Shown here: positions 1 through 8,090 of the stretch, piece by piece
Numbering within the stretch: the first letter of the stretch is position 1
Layout: each line of letters begins with the position of its first letter
Assembly (NCBI RefSeq): GCF_049673105.1
Contig: NZ_JBATXG010000031.1
Location: forward strand, 1-44,290
Direction of reading: 5' to 3'
From: Castellaniella sp049673105
GTDB lineage: Bacteria; Pseudomonadota; Gammaproteobacteria; Burkholderiales; Burkholderiaceae_B
Length of the DNA: 44,290 nucleotides
Program-made: the position numbers and the translations under genes
Notes under the pieces: generated by a model
Databases searched by the model: none
What the model was told of the DNA's origin: nothing
Seen by the model: the letters and a program-made list of their open reading frames with translations, nothing else

Positions 1-107
1 TCGGCACCGAGGTCGTCAAGGAAGGAAGATTCGTTTTTGATCTCGGCTTCGTTGACGCCGAGCTGTTCAGCGACGATCTTCTTGACGCGCTGTTCGATGC
101 TTTCCAT
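1..107 (-). CDS. acpP: Acyl carrier protein AcpP, N-terminal part (cut by window edge)
   Basis: The first 35 codons read [18 protein letters not shown] and continue to FLDDLGA before the left edge cuts the gene. This is the canonical start of bacterial acyl carrier protein, which carries growing acyl chains on a phosphopantetheine arm during fatty-acid synthesis in the cytosol. The DSL serine that takes the arm would lie just past the edge. A good ribosome-binding site (CTGGAGA, 113-119) precedes the ATG at 105-107. It follows fabG in the same direction, the usual fabG-acpP order, separated by a 187-nt gap that contains its own -10 element, so acpP can probably be transcribed apart from the long operon, as its high cellular demand would require. 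The identification is secure; only the 3' part is missing. Confidence 0.95.
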
Positions 108-138
108 GCATATCTCCAGTTAGGAAAAAATCCCGCGA

Positions 139-144
139 ATTATA
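139..144 (-). promoter_or_regulatory. -10 element of a separate acpP promoter
   Basis: On the minus strand a perfect TATAAT lies about 32 nt upstream of the acpP ATG, which would give a short leader of roughly 25 nt. No convincing -35 hexamer is seen 16-18 nt further upstream, so the assignment rests on the -10 and on its position in the fabG-acpP gap. Confidence 0.45.
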
Positions 145-294
145 GCCAAATGAGGACTGCTGGGCTGCGGGTCTTAGTCAAAAAAAAGCAGCTCGGAATC
201 AGACGACCATGCGCCGGACAGTGAAAACACCGAGACCTGCCTACTGAGTTTGAACGGATTTTACCTTAGACGGGCGCCATCCGTTCTGCTTTAC

Positions 295-1035
295 CTACAT
301 GTACATACCACCATTGACGTGCAAGGTCGTGCCTGTTACGTAGCCGGCCTGCGGGCTGGCCAGGTAGCCGACCGCATGCGCGATCTCGGCAGCCGAGCCC
401 AGACGACCCAGGGGAATCTGCTGCAGAATCGCCGCCGTCTGGTTCTCGTTGAGCGCACGCGTCATGTCCGTATCGATGAAACCGGGCGCCACGCAATTGA
501 CCGTGATGCCGCGGCTGCCCAGTTCCTGGGCCAGGGCGCGCGACATGCCCGCCACACCGGCCTTGGCCGCCGCATAGTTGGCCTGACCGGGATTGCCGCT
601 GTAGCCCACCACCGACGTGATGTTGACGATGCGGCCCCAACGGGCCTTCATCATTGTTTTGGCTACGCCGCGGCACAGCCGGAACACCGCCGACAGATTG
701 GTGTTCAGCACGCAAGCCCAGTCTTCGTCTTTCATGCGCAGGATCAGCCCGTCACGAGTGATGCCGGCGTTATTCACCAGGATGTGCGGGCCGCCCTGCC
801 CTGCCAGTTCTGCCAGCAGCGCATCGCACGCGGCAGCGTCATCGACATTCAGCACGGCGCCGCGACCGCCCTGAGGGGCCAGCGCTTCGGTGATGCCGTC
901 AGCACCGGCCTGCGAGGTAGCGGTGCCGACCACCGTGGCGCCGGCGGCGGCGAGTTCCAGGGCGACTGCCCGACCGATGCCGCGCGAAGCGCCTGTCACC
1001 AGGGCAATCTTGCCCGCCAGAATGGGTTCTGTCAT
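295..1035 (-). CDS. fabG: 3-oxoacyl-ACP reductase FabG
   Basis: A 246-residue short-chain dehydrogenase that reduces 3-oxoacyl-ACP with NADPH in the elongation cycle of type II fatty-acid synthesis. The Rossmann glycine motif TGASRGIG is at residues 14-21, NNAG at 88-91, and the catalytic Ser141, Tyr154 and Lys158 fall in the normal S-x12-Y-x3-K spacing. Length and the C-terminal GTTLHVNGGMYM are typical of FabG rather than of other short-chain dehydrogenases. The ATG at 1033-1035 lies one base after the fabD stop codon, so the two are certainly cotranscribed and probably translationally coupled. acpP follows downstream. The function is firm from both motif and operon. Confidence 0.97.
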   Translation of the reverse strand: MTEPILAGKIALVTGASRGIGRAVALELAAAGATVVGTATSQAGADGITEALAPQGGRGAVLNVDDAAACDALLAELAGQGGPHILVNNAGITRDGLILRMKDEDWACVLNTNLSAVFRLCRGVAKTMMKARWGRIVNITSVVGYSGNPGQANYAAAKAGVAGMSRALAQELGSRGITVNCVAPGFIDTDMTRALNENQTAAILQQIPLGRLGSAAEIAHAVGYLASPQAGYVTGTTLHVNGGMYM

Positions 1036-1036
1036 A

Positions 1037-1969
1037 TCAGCCTCTCAAGACGTCCAGCGTCTGTTGCAATGACGCCGGATCGGTGATGTTGAAGGTTGTC
1101 AGATCGCGATCGATGCGCTTGACCAGGCCGGTCAGGACCTTGCCCGGGCCGCACTCGACCAAGTGGGTGACGCCGTCGCGCCTCATCGCCTGAATCGTTT
1201 CCACCCAGCGCACGGGATGCCATGCCTGGCGCACCAGCGCATCGCGAATCGCGGCAGGGTCGGTCGGCTGGGCGACATCCACATTATTGATCAGCGGCAC
1301 GGCGGGCGCACGCACATCGATCCCGGCCAACGCCTGTTCCAAGGCGTCCGCCGCTGGTTTCAGCAGGCGGGAATGAAAAGGCGCGGACACCGGCAGGGTG
1401 ACGGCACGCTTGGCGCCGGCAGCCTTGGCCAGTTCGCACGCCCGTTCCACAGCGGTTGCATGACCGGCAATCACGACCTGAGCCGGCGCGTTGTAGTTGA
1501 CGGCCTCGACGACCTGGTCGCCGGCGGCCTGAGCGCACGCCTGGCGCACGGCTTCGTCGTCCAGGCCCAGGATGGCGGCCATGCCGCCCTCGCCGACGGG
1601 CACTGCCGACTGCATGGCCTGCGCCCGCACCCGCACGGTGCGCACGGCATCGGCCAGATCCAGCGCATCGGCAGCCACCAAAGCGGAATATTCGCCCAGG
1701 CTGTGGCCGGCCACGATGGCCGGCGCGGCACCGCCTGCCTGTTGCCAGGCGCGGTACATGGCGACCGAACACAGTAGCATGGCCGGCTGGGTATTGGTGG
1801 TCAGGTTCAGCGATTCGGCGGGACCTTGGGCGATCAGGCGCGTCAGGTCTTCGCCCAGGGCTGCGTCGCCCTGTTGCAACACCGCCTGCACGCCGGCATG
1901 ATCCGCCCAGGCGTCCATCATGCCCACGGCCTGGGAACCCTGGCCTGGAAATACGAATGCTATTTTCAT
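1037..1969 (-). CDS. fabD: Malonyl-CoA:ACP transacylase FabD
   Basis: A 310-residue transacylase that moves malonyl groups from CoA to acyl carrier protein, supplying the extender unit for fatty-acid synthesis. The N-terminal FVFPGQGSQ motif (residues 5-13), the nucleophile elbow GHSLGEYSA with Ser90, and His199 in SAPFHS match the catalytic serine and histidine of the family (Ser92 and His201 in E. coli). Length equals the family norm. It sits between fabH and fabG, with about 20 nt separating it from fabH upstream and one base from fabG downstream. Nothing unusual is seen. Confidence 0.97.
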   Translation of the reverse strand: MKIAFVFPGQGSQAVGMMDAWADHAGVQAVLQQGDAALGEDLTRLIAQGPAESLNLTTNTQPAMLLCSVAMYRAWQQAGGAAPAIVAGHSLGEYSALVAADALDLADAVRTVRVRAQAMQSAVPVGEGGMAAILGLDDEAVRQACAQAAGDQVVEAVNYNAPAQVVIAGHATAVERACELAKAAGAKRAVTLPVSAPFHSRLLKPAADALEQALAGIDVRAPAVPLINNVDVAQPTDPAAIRDALVRQAWHPVRWVETIQAMRRDGVTHLVECGPGKVLTGLVKRIDRDLTTFNITDPASLQQTLDVLRG

Positions 1970-1989
1970 GTGTGTAGTAGTAGGAAACC

Positions 1990-2964
1990 TTACAGTCTGA
2001 CGAGGACGGAGCCCCAGGTAAAGCCGCCGCCCACGCCTTGCAGCAATGCCAGTTGCCCAGGGCGCAGACGCCCGTCGCGCCAGGCAACGTCGAATGCCAG
2101 GGGCACGCTGGCTGCCGAGGTATTGGCATGTTTGTCCAGCGTCACGATGATCTTGTCATCAGGCAGATTGAGCTTGCGACCGATGAAATTCAGGATGCGG
2201 ACATTGGCCTGGTGCGGCACCATCCAGTCCAGGGATGACAGTTCAATCCCGGCTTCGTCACAGACTTCGTGAGCCGAGCGCACCAGGGAATTGACCGCCA
2301 GTTTGAAGACGGCTTGGCCGTCCATCCTGAGGAAGGGATCGCCCGTCACCTGGCCGCCGGCCACATTGCCAGCGGCGCACAGGATATGCTGCTGGCGGCC
2401 ATCGGCATTGAGCCGAACTGCCAGGATGCCGGGTTCGTCCGAGGCGCTCAGCACCATGGCGCCCGCCCCATCGCCAAACAGCACGCAGGTGCGTCGGTCG
2501 TTCCAATCCAGGATGCCGGAGAAGACCTCGGCGCCGATCACCAGAGCGTGACGGGCACGACCCGCGCGAATCATGGCATCCGCCGTGGCCAAGGCATAGA
2601 CAAAACCGCTGCACACGGCCTGCACGTCAAAGGCGGCGGCGCCGCCGACGCCCAGATTGGCTTGCACGAGACAGGCCGTGCTGGGAAAGATGAAATCAGG
2701 CGTAGAGGTCGCGACGATGATCAGGTCCAGATCGTCGGCCTGCAGACCGGCATTGTCCAGCGCGGCACGAGCTGCGGCAGTCGCCAGCGTGCTGGTCTTG
2801 GTGCCGGGATCGGCGATATGGCGCTGGCGGATGCCGGTGCGTTCCGTGATCCAGGCATCGGACGTTTCCACGCCGCGAGTGGCCAGATCGGCAGCCAGAT
2901 CATCGTTGGTGACGACACGAGGGGGCAAATAGCCGCCCGTTCCGGTAATCCTGGCGTAAGGCAT
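1990..2964 (-). CDS. fabH: 3-oxoacyl-ACP synthase III FabH
   Basis: A 324-residue condensing enzyme that starts fatty-acid synthesis by joining acetyl-CoA to malonyl-ACP. The catalytic triad is visible: Cys118 in QAVCSGF, His251 in the HQANVRI motif and Asn281 in HANTSAAS. HQANxRI is the FabH signature that separates it from FabF/FabB. The C-terminal GGGFTWGSVLVRL is also typical. It lies between plsX and fabD, so its product meets the malonyl-ACP made by FabD from the same transcript. Start ATG at 2962-2964; the gap to plsX is about 20 nt. Confidence 0.97.
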   Translation of the reverse strand: MPYARITGTGGYLPPRVVTNDDLAADLATRGVETSDAWITERTGIRQRHIADPGTKTSTLATAAARAALDNAGLQADDLDLIIVATSTPDFIFPSTACLVQANLGVGGAAAFDVQAVCSGFVYALATADAMIRAGRARHALVIGAEVFSGILDWNDRRTCVLFGDGAGAMVLSASDEPGILAVRLNADGRQQHILCAAGNVAGGQVTGDPFLRMDGQAVFKLAVNSLVRSAHEVCDEAGIELSSLDWMVPHQANVRILNFIGRKLNLPDDKIIVTLDKHANTSAASVPLAFDVAWRDGRLRPGQLALLQGVGGGFTWGSVLVRL

Positions 2965-2984
2965 ATCGATTCCGAAAAAAGAGA

Positions 2985-4040
2985 CTAGGCAGTTTGAGCG
3001 GTGTCGCTCGGCGGCAAGCTTGCCCGACTGCGCAAGGCATCCAGCCGCTGGATGGTGCCCTGGAGCAAGCCGTTCAACACGGCCTCGCGGGCGCGCTGCA
3101 AGGCCTGCCCATAGGCATAAATATCCGCCGAGCCGTGGCTCTTGATGACAATGCCACGCAAGCCCAGCAGTGCTGCGCCATTGTAGCGACGATTGTCGAC
3201 CCGTGAACGGAAGCGCCGCAACACGGGCGTGGCGACCAGGCCGGCGGCCATGGTCAAGGGCGTGCGACGAAATTCTTCGCGCATCATGGTGCCGATCATC
3301 CGCGCCAGACCTTCGACCGATTTCAACACGACATTGCCGACGAAGCCGTCGCAGACGACCACATCCACCGTGCCCTTGAAAATATCGTCGCCTTCTACGT
3401 TGCCGTAGAAGTTCAAGCCGCTGGCGCGCAACAACTCAGCCGCCTGTTTGACGACTTCATTGCCCTTGATGAGTTCTTCACCGATATTGAGCAGACCCAC
3501 CGACGGCTGGGCCTGGCGGTCGACCGCCGACACCAGCGCCGCCCCCATCAAGCCGAACTGCAGCAGATGGTCGGCGGTACAGTCGACATTGGCCCCCAGA
3601 TCCAGCACGGTGGTCGCCCCGCCCTTTTGATTGGGCAAAGCGGTCGCGATAGCGGGTCGGTCAATGCCGTCCAGCGTTTTCAGCACATAGCGGGAAATCG
3701 CCATCCAGGCGCCGGTATTGCCGGCGGACACGGCGGCGTCGGCGCGCCCGTCCTTGACCGCCTGGGCCGCCACCCGCATGGACGAATCCTTTTTGCGGCG
3801 CAAGGCAATCTCGACCGAGTCGTGCATGGTGACGACTTCGGACGCATGCACGATATCGAACTGCCCGGCGGACACCACGTGCTGCGCCAGCAGTGGGCGA
3901 ATCTGGGATTCGTCCCCGACCAGCAAACAGCGGGTATCAGAATGAGCCTGGGCGAACGCTATCGCTGCCGGAACAGTAACGGGCAGGCCATGATCGCCGC
4001 CCATGCAATCGATGGCGACGGTAAGAGCGTATTCGGGCAT
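2985..4040 (-). CDS. plsX: Phosphate acyltransferase PlsX
   Basis: A 351-residue enzyme that makes acyl-phosphate from acyl-ACP, the acyl donor used by PlsY for glycerol-3-phosphate acylation, so it links fatty-acid to phospholipid synthesis at the membrane surface. The N-terminal VAIDCMGGDHG, the VSAGNTGA stretch in the middle and LDLGANVDC are conserved PlsX segments, as is VVCDGFVGNVVLKS. Length is close to the E. coli protein (about 356). It lies downstream of rpmF and upstream of fabH, the conserved rpmF-plsX-fabH arrangement of many proteobacteria. Confidence 0.96.
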   Translation of the reverse strand: MPEYALTVAIDCMGGDHGLPVTVPAAIAFAQAHSDTRCLLVGDESQIRPLLAQHVVSAGQFDIVHASEVVTMHDSVEIALRRKKDSSMRVAAQAVKDGRADAAVSAGNTGAWMAISRYVLKTLDGIDRPAIATALPNQKGGATTVLDLGANVDCTADHLLQFGLMGAALVSAVDRQAQPSVGLLNIGEELIKGNEVVKQAAELLRASGLNFYGNVEGDDIFKGTVDVVVCDGFVGNVVLKSVEGLARMIGTMMREEFRRTPLTMAAGLVATPVLRRFRSRVDNRRYNGAALLGLRGIVIKSHGSADIYAYGQALQRAREAVLNGLLQGTIQRLDALRSRASLPPSDTAQTA

Positions 4041-4066
4041 TGAGCGCGGGTGGTCGGGGCGCCGGA

Positions 4067-4249
4067 TTACTCGTCGTTCTTGGTCTTCAGGACCTTGCGG
4101 CCACGATACACGCCATTGGGGCTGATGTGGTGACGCAGATGCAGTTCACCGGTGGTCGGCTCGATGGCCGTCGCCGGCGCCGTCAGGAAATCGTGCGAGC
4201 GATGCATGCCGCGCTTGGACGGACTCTTTTTGTTTTGCTGGACAGCCAT
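4067..4249 (-). CDS. rpmF: 50S ribosomal protein L32
   Basis: A 60-residue basic protein of the large ribosomal subunit. MAVQQNKKSPSKRGMHRSHD and the later HLRHHISPNGVYRGRKV are unmistakable L32 features. It contains no cysteine, so it is the zinc-independent form found in enterobacteria. It sits between yceD and plsX, about 26 nt from plsX, and is the classical first or second gene of the fab cluster; the shared transcript couples ribosome and membrane-lipid synthesis. The ATG at 4247-4249 is preceded by a GGAGTC ribosome-binding site. Confidence 0.97.
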   Translation of the reverse strand: MAVQQNKKSPSKRGMHRSHDFLTAPATAIEPTTGELHLRHHISPNGVYRGRKVLKTKNDE

Positions 4250-4318
4250 GGTGACTCCTGTGTTCGGGACCGCCTATTTTAAGGTAAGCGCGAACCCGCG
4301 TGTTAAATGATGGTTCAG

Positions 4319-4822
4319 TTATTTCCTGAGCTGTTCGAGAACGGCAAAGGGCGAGGGTTTGGCGACATCCTGGTGTTCCGGATCAGCCGCCGCCCCAGGG
4401 CAAACATCGTGCCGGGGAGCATAAGGCAAGCCCAGAATCAGTTCGTCTTCGACCAGCGCCAGGATGTCCAGCTGCCGGTCGGCGACCAAATATTCAATGT
4501 CAGAACCTTCGCCGGTGACTTCCAGTGCGTCCAGGGCATCCAATTGGGCCTGATCTTTCACCAGCCCGATCGTGTTGCTCACCTGCAAAGACATCACGAA
4601 AGGCCCAAGGCACCGCTGACAGGTCAGCGTCACCGTCCCCTGGGCCTGGATATCCAGCCACAGGCGGCCTGTGCCGGCATCCTGCCGACCTGCCACGCGC
4701 CAGCTAATGTCAGCATCCTGAGGCGCCGACAGACCTTGGCACAGACGTGCGAATTCCCCTGCTTTCCGGCTGCCTTCCAGCACCCGGCCTGCATAAGAAA
4801 ACGCCAGGGCATCGACGACCAT
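4319..4822 (-). CDS. yceD: DUF177/YceD family protein (23S rRNA accumulation)
   Basis: A 167-residue member of the DUF177/YceD family, which in E. coli and plants is needed for normal 23S rRNA accumulation; the molecular activity is not established. The family hallmark is the CQRC pair near residues 89-92 within TVTLTCQRCLGPF, followed by the acidic stretch VEDELILGLPYAPRH and a later Cys-Pro pair. It is the first gene of the rpmF-plsX-fab operon, as in many proteobacteria, and is divergent from the maf gene. A TTGACC/TAAAAT promoter pair lies just upstream. Family membership is firm; the role is inferred from homologues. Confidence 0.9.
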   Translation of the reverse strand: MVVDALAFSYAGRVLEGSRKAGEFARLCQGLSAPQDADISWRVAGRQDAGTGRLWLDIQAQGTVTLTCQRCLGPFVMSLQVSNTIGLVKDQAQLDALDALEVTGEGSDIEYLVADRQLDILALVEDELILGLPYAPRHDVCPGAAADPEHQDVAKPSPFAVLEQLRK

Positions 4823-4849
4823 GAATTCTGACTTCCAGGAAAACTCTAG

Positions 4850-4879
4850 ATTTTACTGGATGGCGGGGGGTAAGGTCAA
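4850..4879 (-). promoter_or_regulatory. Sigma-70-like promoter of the yceD-rpmF-plsX-fab operon
   Basis: On the minus strand TTGACC (4874-4879) and TAAAAT (4850-4855), each five of six to consensus, are separated by 18 nt. The -10 lies 28 nt before the yceD ATG. It is the best promoter-like pair in the divergent yceD/maf gap. Confidence 0.5.
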
Positions 4880-4973
4880 TCACCGGCCACCAAGCCCCCA
4901 TGCTGCGCGATGAACGGCTCGATGGGCGCGTACCGCGTCAAGCGCGTCATGCGCAAGAGCGAATGACCGCGCT

Positions 4974-4991
4974 GTAAACTGCGGAGTTTAC
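4974..4991. promoter_or_regulatory. Perfect inverted repeat upstream of maf
   Basis: GTAAACT (4974-4980) and AGTTTAC (4985-4991) form a perfect 7-bp inverted repeat around GCGG, ending 15 nt before the maf ATG. It could be an operator or an RNA hairpin in the maf leader; no ribosome-binding site is obvious between it and the start. Its role is unknown. Confidence 0.35.
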
Positions 4992-5006
4992 CCCCCGGCT
5001 CTTGCT

Positions 5007-5609
5007 ATGCGCCTGATTCTGGCTTCCAGTTCGCCCTACCGCCGCGCCCTGCTGCAGCGGCTGAATCTACCCTTTTCCGTCGAAGCCCCGGACATCGACG
5101 AAAGTCCGCTGCCCGGCGAAGCGCCGCTGGCCCTGTCCCTGCGTCTGGCGCAGGAAAAGGCCGTCGTGATCGCCGCGCGTCACCCCGGCGCGCTGGTGAT
5201 CGGATCAGATCAGGTCGCTGTCTTCGAGGGCGAACCCATCGGCAAGCCGGGTTCCTTTGAAGCCGCCCGCGCCCAGCTGCGTCGTTTCGGCGGTCACGAG
5301 GTTCTGTTCCACACCGCGCTGTGCGTCACCAATGGGCAAGAGCATCTGCTGGAACAGGTGCCGACCGAATGCCGCTTTCTGGCCCTGGACGACGCCCGGA
5401 TCGAACAATATCTGCATGTCGAACAACCCTTTGACACCGCCGGCAGCGCCAAAGCCGAGCAACTGGGCGTCGCGCTGATGGAACGGATGCGCAGCGACGA
5501 CCCCACCGCCCTGATCGGCCTGCCCCTGATCGCGCTGTGCCGCATGCTGCGGGCCTTCGGCCTGGAGCCCTTGGCCGCCCCTCCTGGACACTCTGACATT
5601 CAATCATGA
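5007..5609 (+). CDS. yceF: Maf-like 7-methyl-GTP pyrophosphatase, YceF type
   Basis: A 200-residue Maf-family nucleotide pyrophosphatase. LILASSSPYRRALL (residues 3-16) is the phosphate-binding motif, and Asp68 in VIGSDQV is the catalytic acid. The order of segments (APDIDESPLPGE, LAQEKA, GSDQV, GLPLIALCRML at the end) follows E. coli YceF, which prefers 7-methyl-GTP, more closely than the dTTP/UTP enzymes YhdE or BSU28050. The position next to yceD-rpmF, although divergent here, also fits YceF, which neighbours yceD in E. coli. Its likely role is removal of modified nucleotides. The stop overlaps the start of the next gene (ATGA), so the two proteins are probably made together. Confidence 0.88.
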   Translation: MRLILASSSPYRRALLQRLNLPFSVEAPDIDESPLPGEAPLALSLRLAQEKAVVIAARHPGALVIGSDQVAVFEGEPIGKPGSFEAARAQLRRFGGHEVLFHTALCVTNGQEHLLEQVPTECRFLALDDARIEQYLHVEQPFDTAGSAKAEQLGVALMERMRSDDPTALIGLPLIALCRMLRAFGLEPLAAPPGHSDIQS

Positions 5610-6328
5610 CCGCACGCATGACCACCACCCTGCATTTGATCCCCGTCGGTCTGGGCGATTCCGCCCCGGATCGCTGGCTGCCCCAGGCCGCCCAGGAAAT
5701 CACCGCGCAGCTGCGCTACTTCATTGCTGAAAACGCCAAATCGGCGCGGGCGTTCCTGAAACTGATCGGCACACAGGTGCCGCTGCAGGACATCACGATC
5801 CATACCTTGAAGGCCGACAGCACCCCGCAAGACATCCGCGCATGGCTGGATGCCGTACCTGCCGACCAGGATCTGGGCCTGGTGTCCGAAGCCGGCTGCC
5901 CTGCCGTGGCGGACCCAGGGTCCCTGGTGGTGGCCCAGGCCCATGCGCGCGGCATGAGAGTGCTGCCCTGGACGGGGCCGTCCTCGATCATGCTGGGACT
6001 GATGGCCAGCGGTCTGCAGGGCCAACGTTTCGCCTTCCACGGCTACGCCCCGGTGAAGGCCCACGAGCGCGATACACAGCTACGGGCCTGGGAATCGGTA
6101 TCCCATAAGCAACAACAGACGCAAATTCTGATCGAAACCCCCTACCGCAACCAGGCGATGTTCGACGCCCTGCTGCAAACTCTGCGGGACACGACGCGCG
6201 TGTGCATCGCCAGCGCACTGACCTGCCCGGACGAGTCCATCCAGACGCGCACGGTAGCCCAATGGCGCAAGGCAGGGGCGCCGGATTTCGACAAAAAGCC
6301 GACGCTGTTTCTGTTTCTGGCCAGCTGA
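5606..6328 (+). CDS. SAM-dependent methyltransferase, RsmI-like tetrapyrrole-methylase fold
   Basis: A 240-residue protein of the tetrapyrrole methylase fold. LHLIPVGLGD, YFIAENAKSARAFLK, LVSEAGCPAVADPGSLVV and LPWTGPSSIMLGLMASG correspond to the segments of RsmI (16S rRNA C1402 2'-O-methyltransferase) that bind S-adenosylmethionine, and the later GYAPVKAHER and LIETPYRN also match. It is shorter than RsmI (about 285 residues) and lacks the RsmI C-terminal domain, so it is a paralogue whose substrate is not known; a true rsmI would be expected elsewhere. Its ATG overlaps the maf stop. A second ATG 12 nt downstream is an alternative start. Confidence 0.8.
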   Translation: MTARMTTTLHLIPVGLGDSAPDRWLPQAAQEITAQLRYFIAENAKSARAFLKLIGTQVPLQDITIHTLKADSTPQDIRAWLDAVPADQDLGLVSEAGCPAVADPGSLVVAQAHARGMRVLPWTGPSSIMLGLMASGLQGQRFAFHGYAPVKAHERDTQLRAWESVSHKQQQTQILIETPYRNQAMFDALLQTLRDTTRVCIASALTCPDESIQTRTVAQWRKAGAPDFDKKPTLFLFLAS

Positions 6329-6346
6329 AAAGGCCCGATTGCGCCG

Positions 6347-7111
6347 TCACGCCTCGCCGCCGCGCGCGGCAACCGGCTGCACAGCATCGCCAGCCGCTAC
6401 CCGAGCGAGAATCCAGGCCTGCATATCGGGAACGGTGCCGACCAGGGCGGTCGGCTGCGACGATTCCAGCAACGACGCGCGATGGGCGCCATAGGACACC
6501 GCCAGGCTGTCGATACCGGCAGCTTTGGCCATCAGCACATCGTGCGTGGTATCGCCCACCATCAGAACGGTTTCCGGGGCCAGATCCAATTCCATCAACA
6601 ATTGTTCCAGCATGTCGGGATCGGGCTTGCCGCGCGCCTCGTCGACCGTGCGGGTGGCCTGGAACAAACCCTGCAGACCCAGGCGCTCAATCGAGGTGTT
6701 CAAGCCCTGGCGGCTTTTGCCGGTCGCGACGGCCAACACGATGCCACGAGCATGCAGATCGCGCAGCAACTGCGCCTGCCCGTCGAACAAATGCATCTCG
6801 CCCAGCAAATGCATGAAGTGCGCCTTATAGCGCTCTGCGAAGGCATCGGCCTGATCGGCGCGCAGATCGGGCACCAGTTGCCGCAAGGCCGTCTGCAAGG
6901 ACAGGCCGATGACCCAGCCGGCCTGCTCACGGGTCGGCTCGCGCAGCCCCAGGTCGCGGCAAGCGGCCAGCAGCGCACCGACGATATGATGCGTGGAATC
7001 CAGCAGGGTGCCATCCCAATCGAAAACCACAGCCTGGTACGGGTTGACCACAACGGCAGGCGAGGCGGCGGGCGAGGCCGCCAGGGGAGAATTCTGTGTC
7101 ATATCGTCCAT
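6347..7111 (-). CDS. HAD-family phosphatase (Gph/phosphoglycolate phosphatase-like)
   Basis: A HAD-superfamily hydrolase of 254 residues. Motif I is VVFDWDGTLLDST (nucleophile Asp31 and acid Asp33), motif II is AVATGKSRQGL, and motif III/IV is GKPDPDML followed by MVGDTTHDVLMAKAAG. The helical cap between motifs I and II places it in the Gph/PGP subgroup, but the substrate may be phosphoglycolate or another small phosphoester. The start chosen is the ATG at 7109-7111, which lies 7 nt after the rluC stop; an ATG at 7100-7102 preceded by GGA is equally possible. The open frame runs further upstream, but only inside rluC. Cotranscription with rluC is likely. Confidence 0.85.
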   Translation of the reverse strand: MDDMTQNSPLAASPAASPAVVVNPYQAVVFDWDGTLLDSTHHIVGALLAACRDLGLREPTREQAGWVIGLSLQTALRQLVPDLRADQADAFAERYKAHFMHLLGEMHLFDGQAQLLRDLHARGIVLAVATGKSRQGLNTSIERLGLQGLFQATRTVDEARGKPDPDMLEQLLMELDLAPETVLMVGDTTHDVLMAKAAGIDSLAVSYGAHRASLLESSQPTALVGTVPDMQAWILARVAAGDAVQPVAARGGEA

Positions 7112-7118
7112 ATAAAGA

Positions 7119-8090
7119 TCATATCTTGCCGTCCAGGCGATCCAGCACCTGTTGGCAGGCGGGCGGCAGGGGCGCCTCCAGCACCAGCGGTTCGCCTGTG
7201 ACGGGATGAGGAATTTCCAGCCGGCAGGCATGCAAAAACATGCGCCGAAAGCCCTGGGCGAACAAGGCGGCGCGGACATCATCGGACCCGTATTTCTCGT
7301 CGCCCGCGATGGGATGCCCCTGGGATGCCAGATGCACCCGGATCTGGTGGGTGCGACCGGTGCGCAGTTCCGCATCCAGCAGGGAATAGGCGCCGCCGTA
7401 GCGGCGCTTCAGGGTGATGATGGTATGCGCGGACTTGCCCAGCGCATCGACCCGGACGCGGCGCTCGCCGCCGGGGGTCAGGTATTTCAGCAGCGGCAGG
7501 CGAATGTGCTGGCGGTCATTGACCCAATCCCCCACCACCAGCGCCAGATAATGCTTGCGGCCCTGGCCGTTACGCATCATGTCATGCAGGGCCAGCAGCG
7601 CCTTGCGGCTGCGGGCGATCATCAGCGCGCCGGACGTTTCACGGTCCAGCCGGTGCGCCAGTTCCAGCAGGCGTTCGTCCGGTCTCGCCGAGCGCAATTG
7701 CTCGATCACACCGAAGGACACGCCGCTGCCACCATGCACGGCGACCCCGGCGGGCTTGTCGATGACCAACAGGTGGGCGTCTTCGTACAAGATCGGGAAC
7801 GTCGCCGCCGGCGCAAGAGGCTTGGCCGCCGGATCGGGCATCCTGAAGGGCGGCACACGCACGACGTCGCCACTCTGCAGCCGGGTATCCGCCCGGCAGC
7901 GGCCCTTGTTGATACGCACCTGCCCGTCGCGGATCGCCTTGTAAAGATGGCTTTTGGGTACGCCTTTGGCCAGCCGCAACAAAAAATTGTCCAGCCGCTG
8001 CCCTGCCGATTCGCCATCGACAAGCACCTGACGCACGGCAGGCTGACGGTCGGGTGAAACATCTATTTTGCGCATAGGGAAAAGCGGCAT
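7119..8090 (-). CDS. rluC: 23S rRNA pseudouridine synthase RluC
   Basis: A 323-residue pseudouridine synthase. An S4 RNA-binding domain covers about residues 30-80 (QRLDNFLLRL, DGQVRINKGR) and the RluA-type catalytic domain follows, with HRLDRETSG at 146-154 and catalytic Asp149, then RTGRTHQIRVHLA. Length and the S4 domain fit RluC, which modifies 23S rRNA positions 955, 2504 and 2580, better than RluA (no S4) or RluD. The neighbourhood (next to rne and upstream of an HAD phosphatase) is the usual one for RluC. The ATG at 8088-8090 overlaps the -10 of the divergent rne promoter; ATG 8073-8075 (MRKIDVS) is an alternative start. No clear ribosome-binding site is seen for either. Confidence 0.92.
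   Translation of the reverse strand: MPLFPMRKIDVSPDRQPAVRQVLVDGESAGQRLDNFLLRLAKGVPKSHLYKAIRDGQVRINKGRCRADTRLQSGDVVRVPPFRMPDPAAKPLAPAATFPILYEDAHLLVIDKPAGVAVHGGSGVSFGVIEQLRSARPDERLLELAHRLDRETSGALMIARSRKALLALHDMMRNGQGRKHYLALVVGDWVNDRQHIRLPLLKYLTPGGERRVRVDALGKSAHTIITLKRRYGGAYSLLDAELRTGRTHQIRVHLASQGHPIAGDEKYGSDDVRAALFAQGFRRMFLHACRLEIPHPVTGEPLVLEAPLPPACQQVLDRLDGKI

Noticed and set aside
7112..7375. Upstream extension of the HAD phosphatase frame
   Set aside because: It lies entirely inside rluC in another frame and adds no HAD-like sequence.
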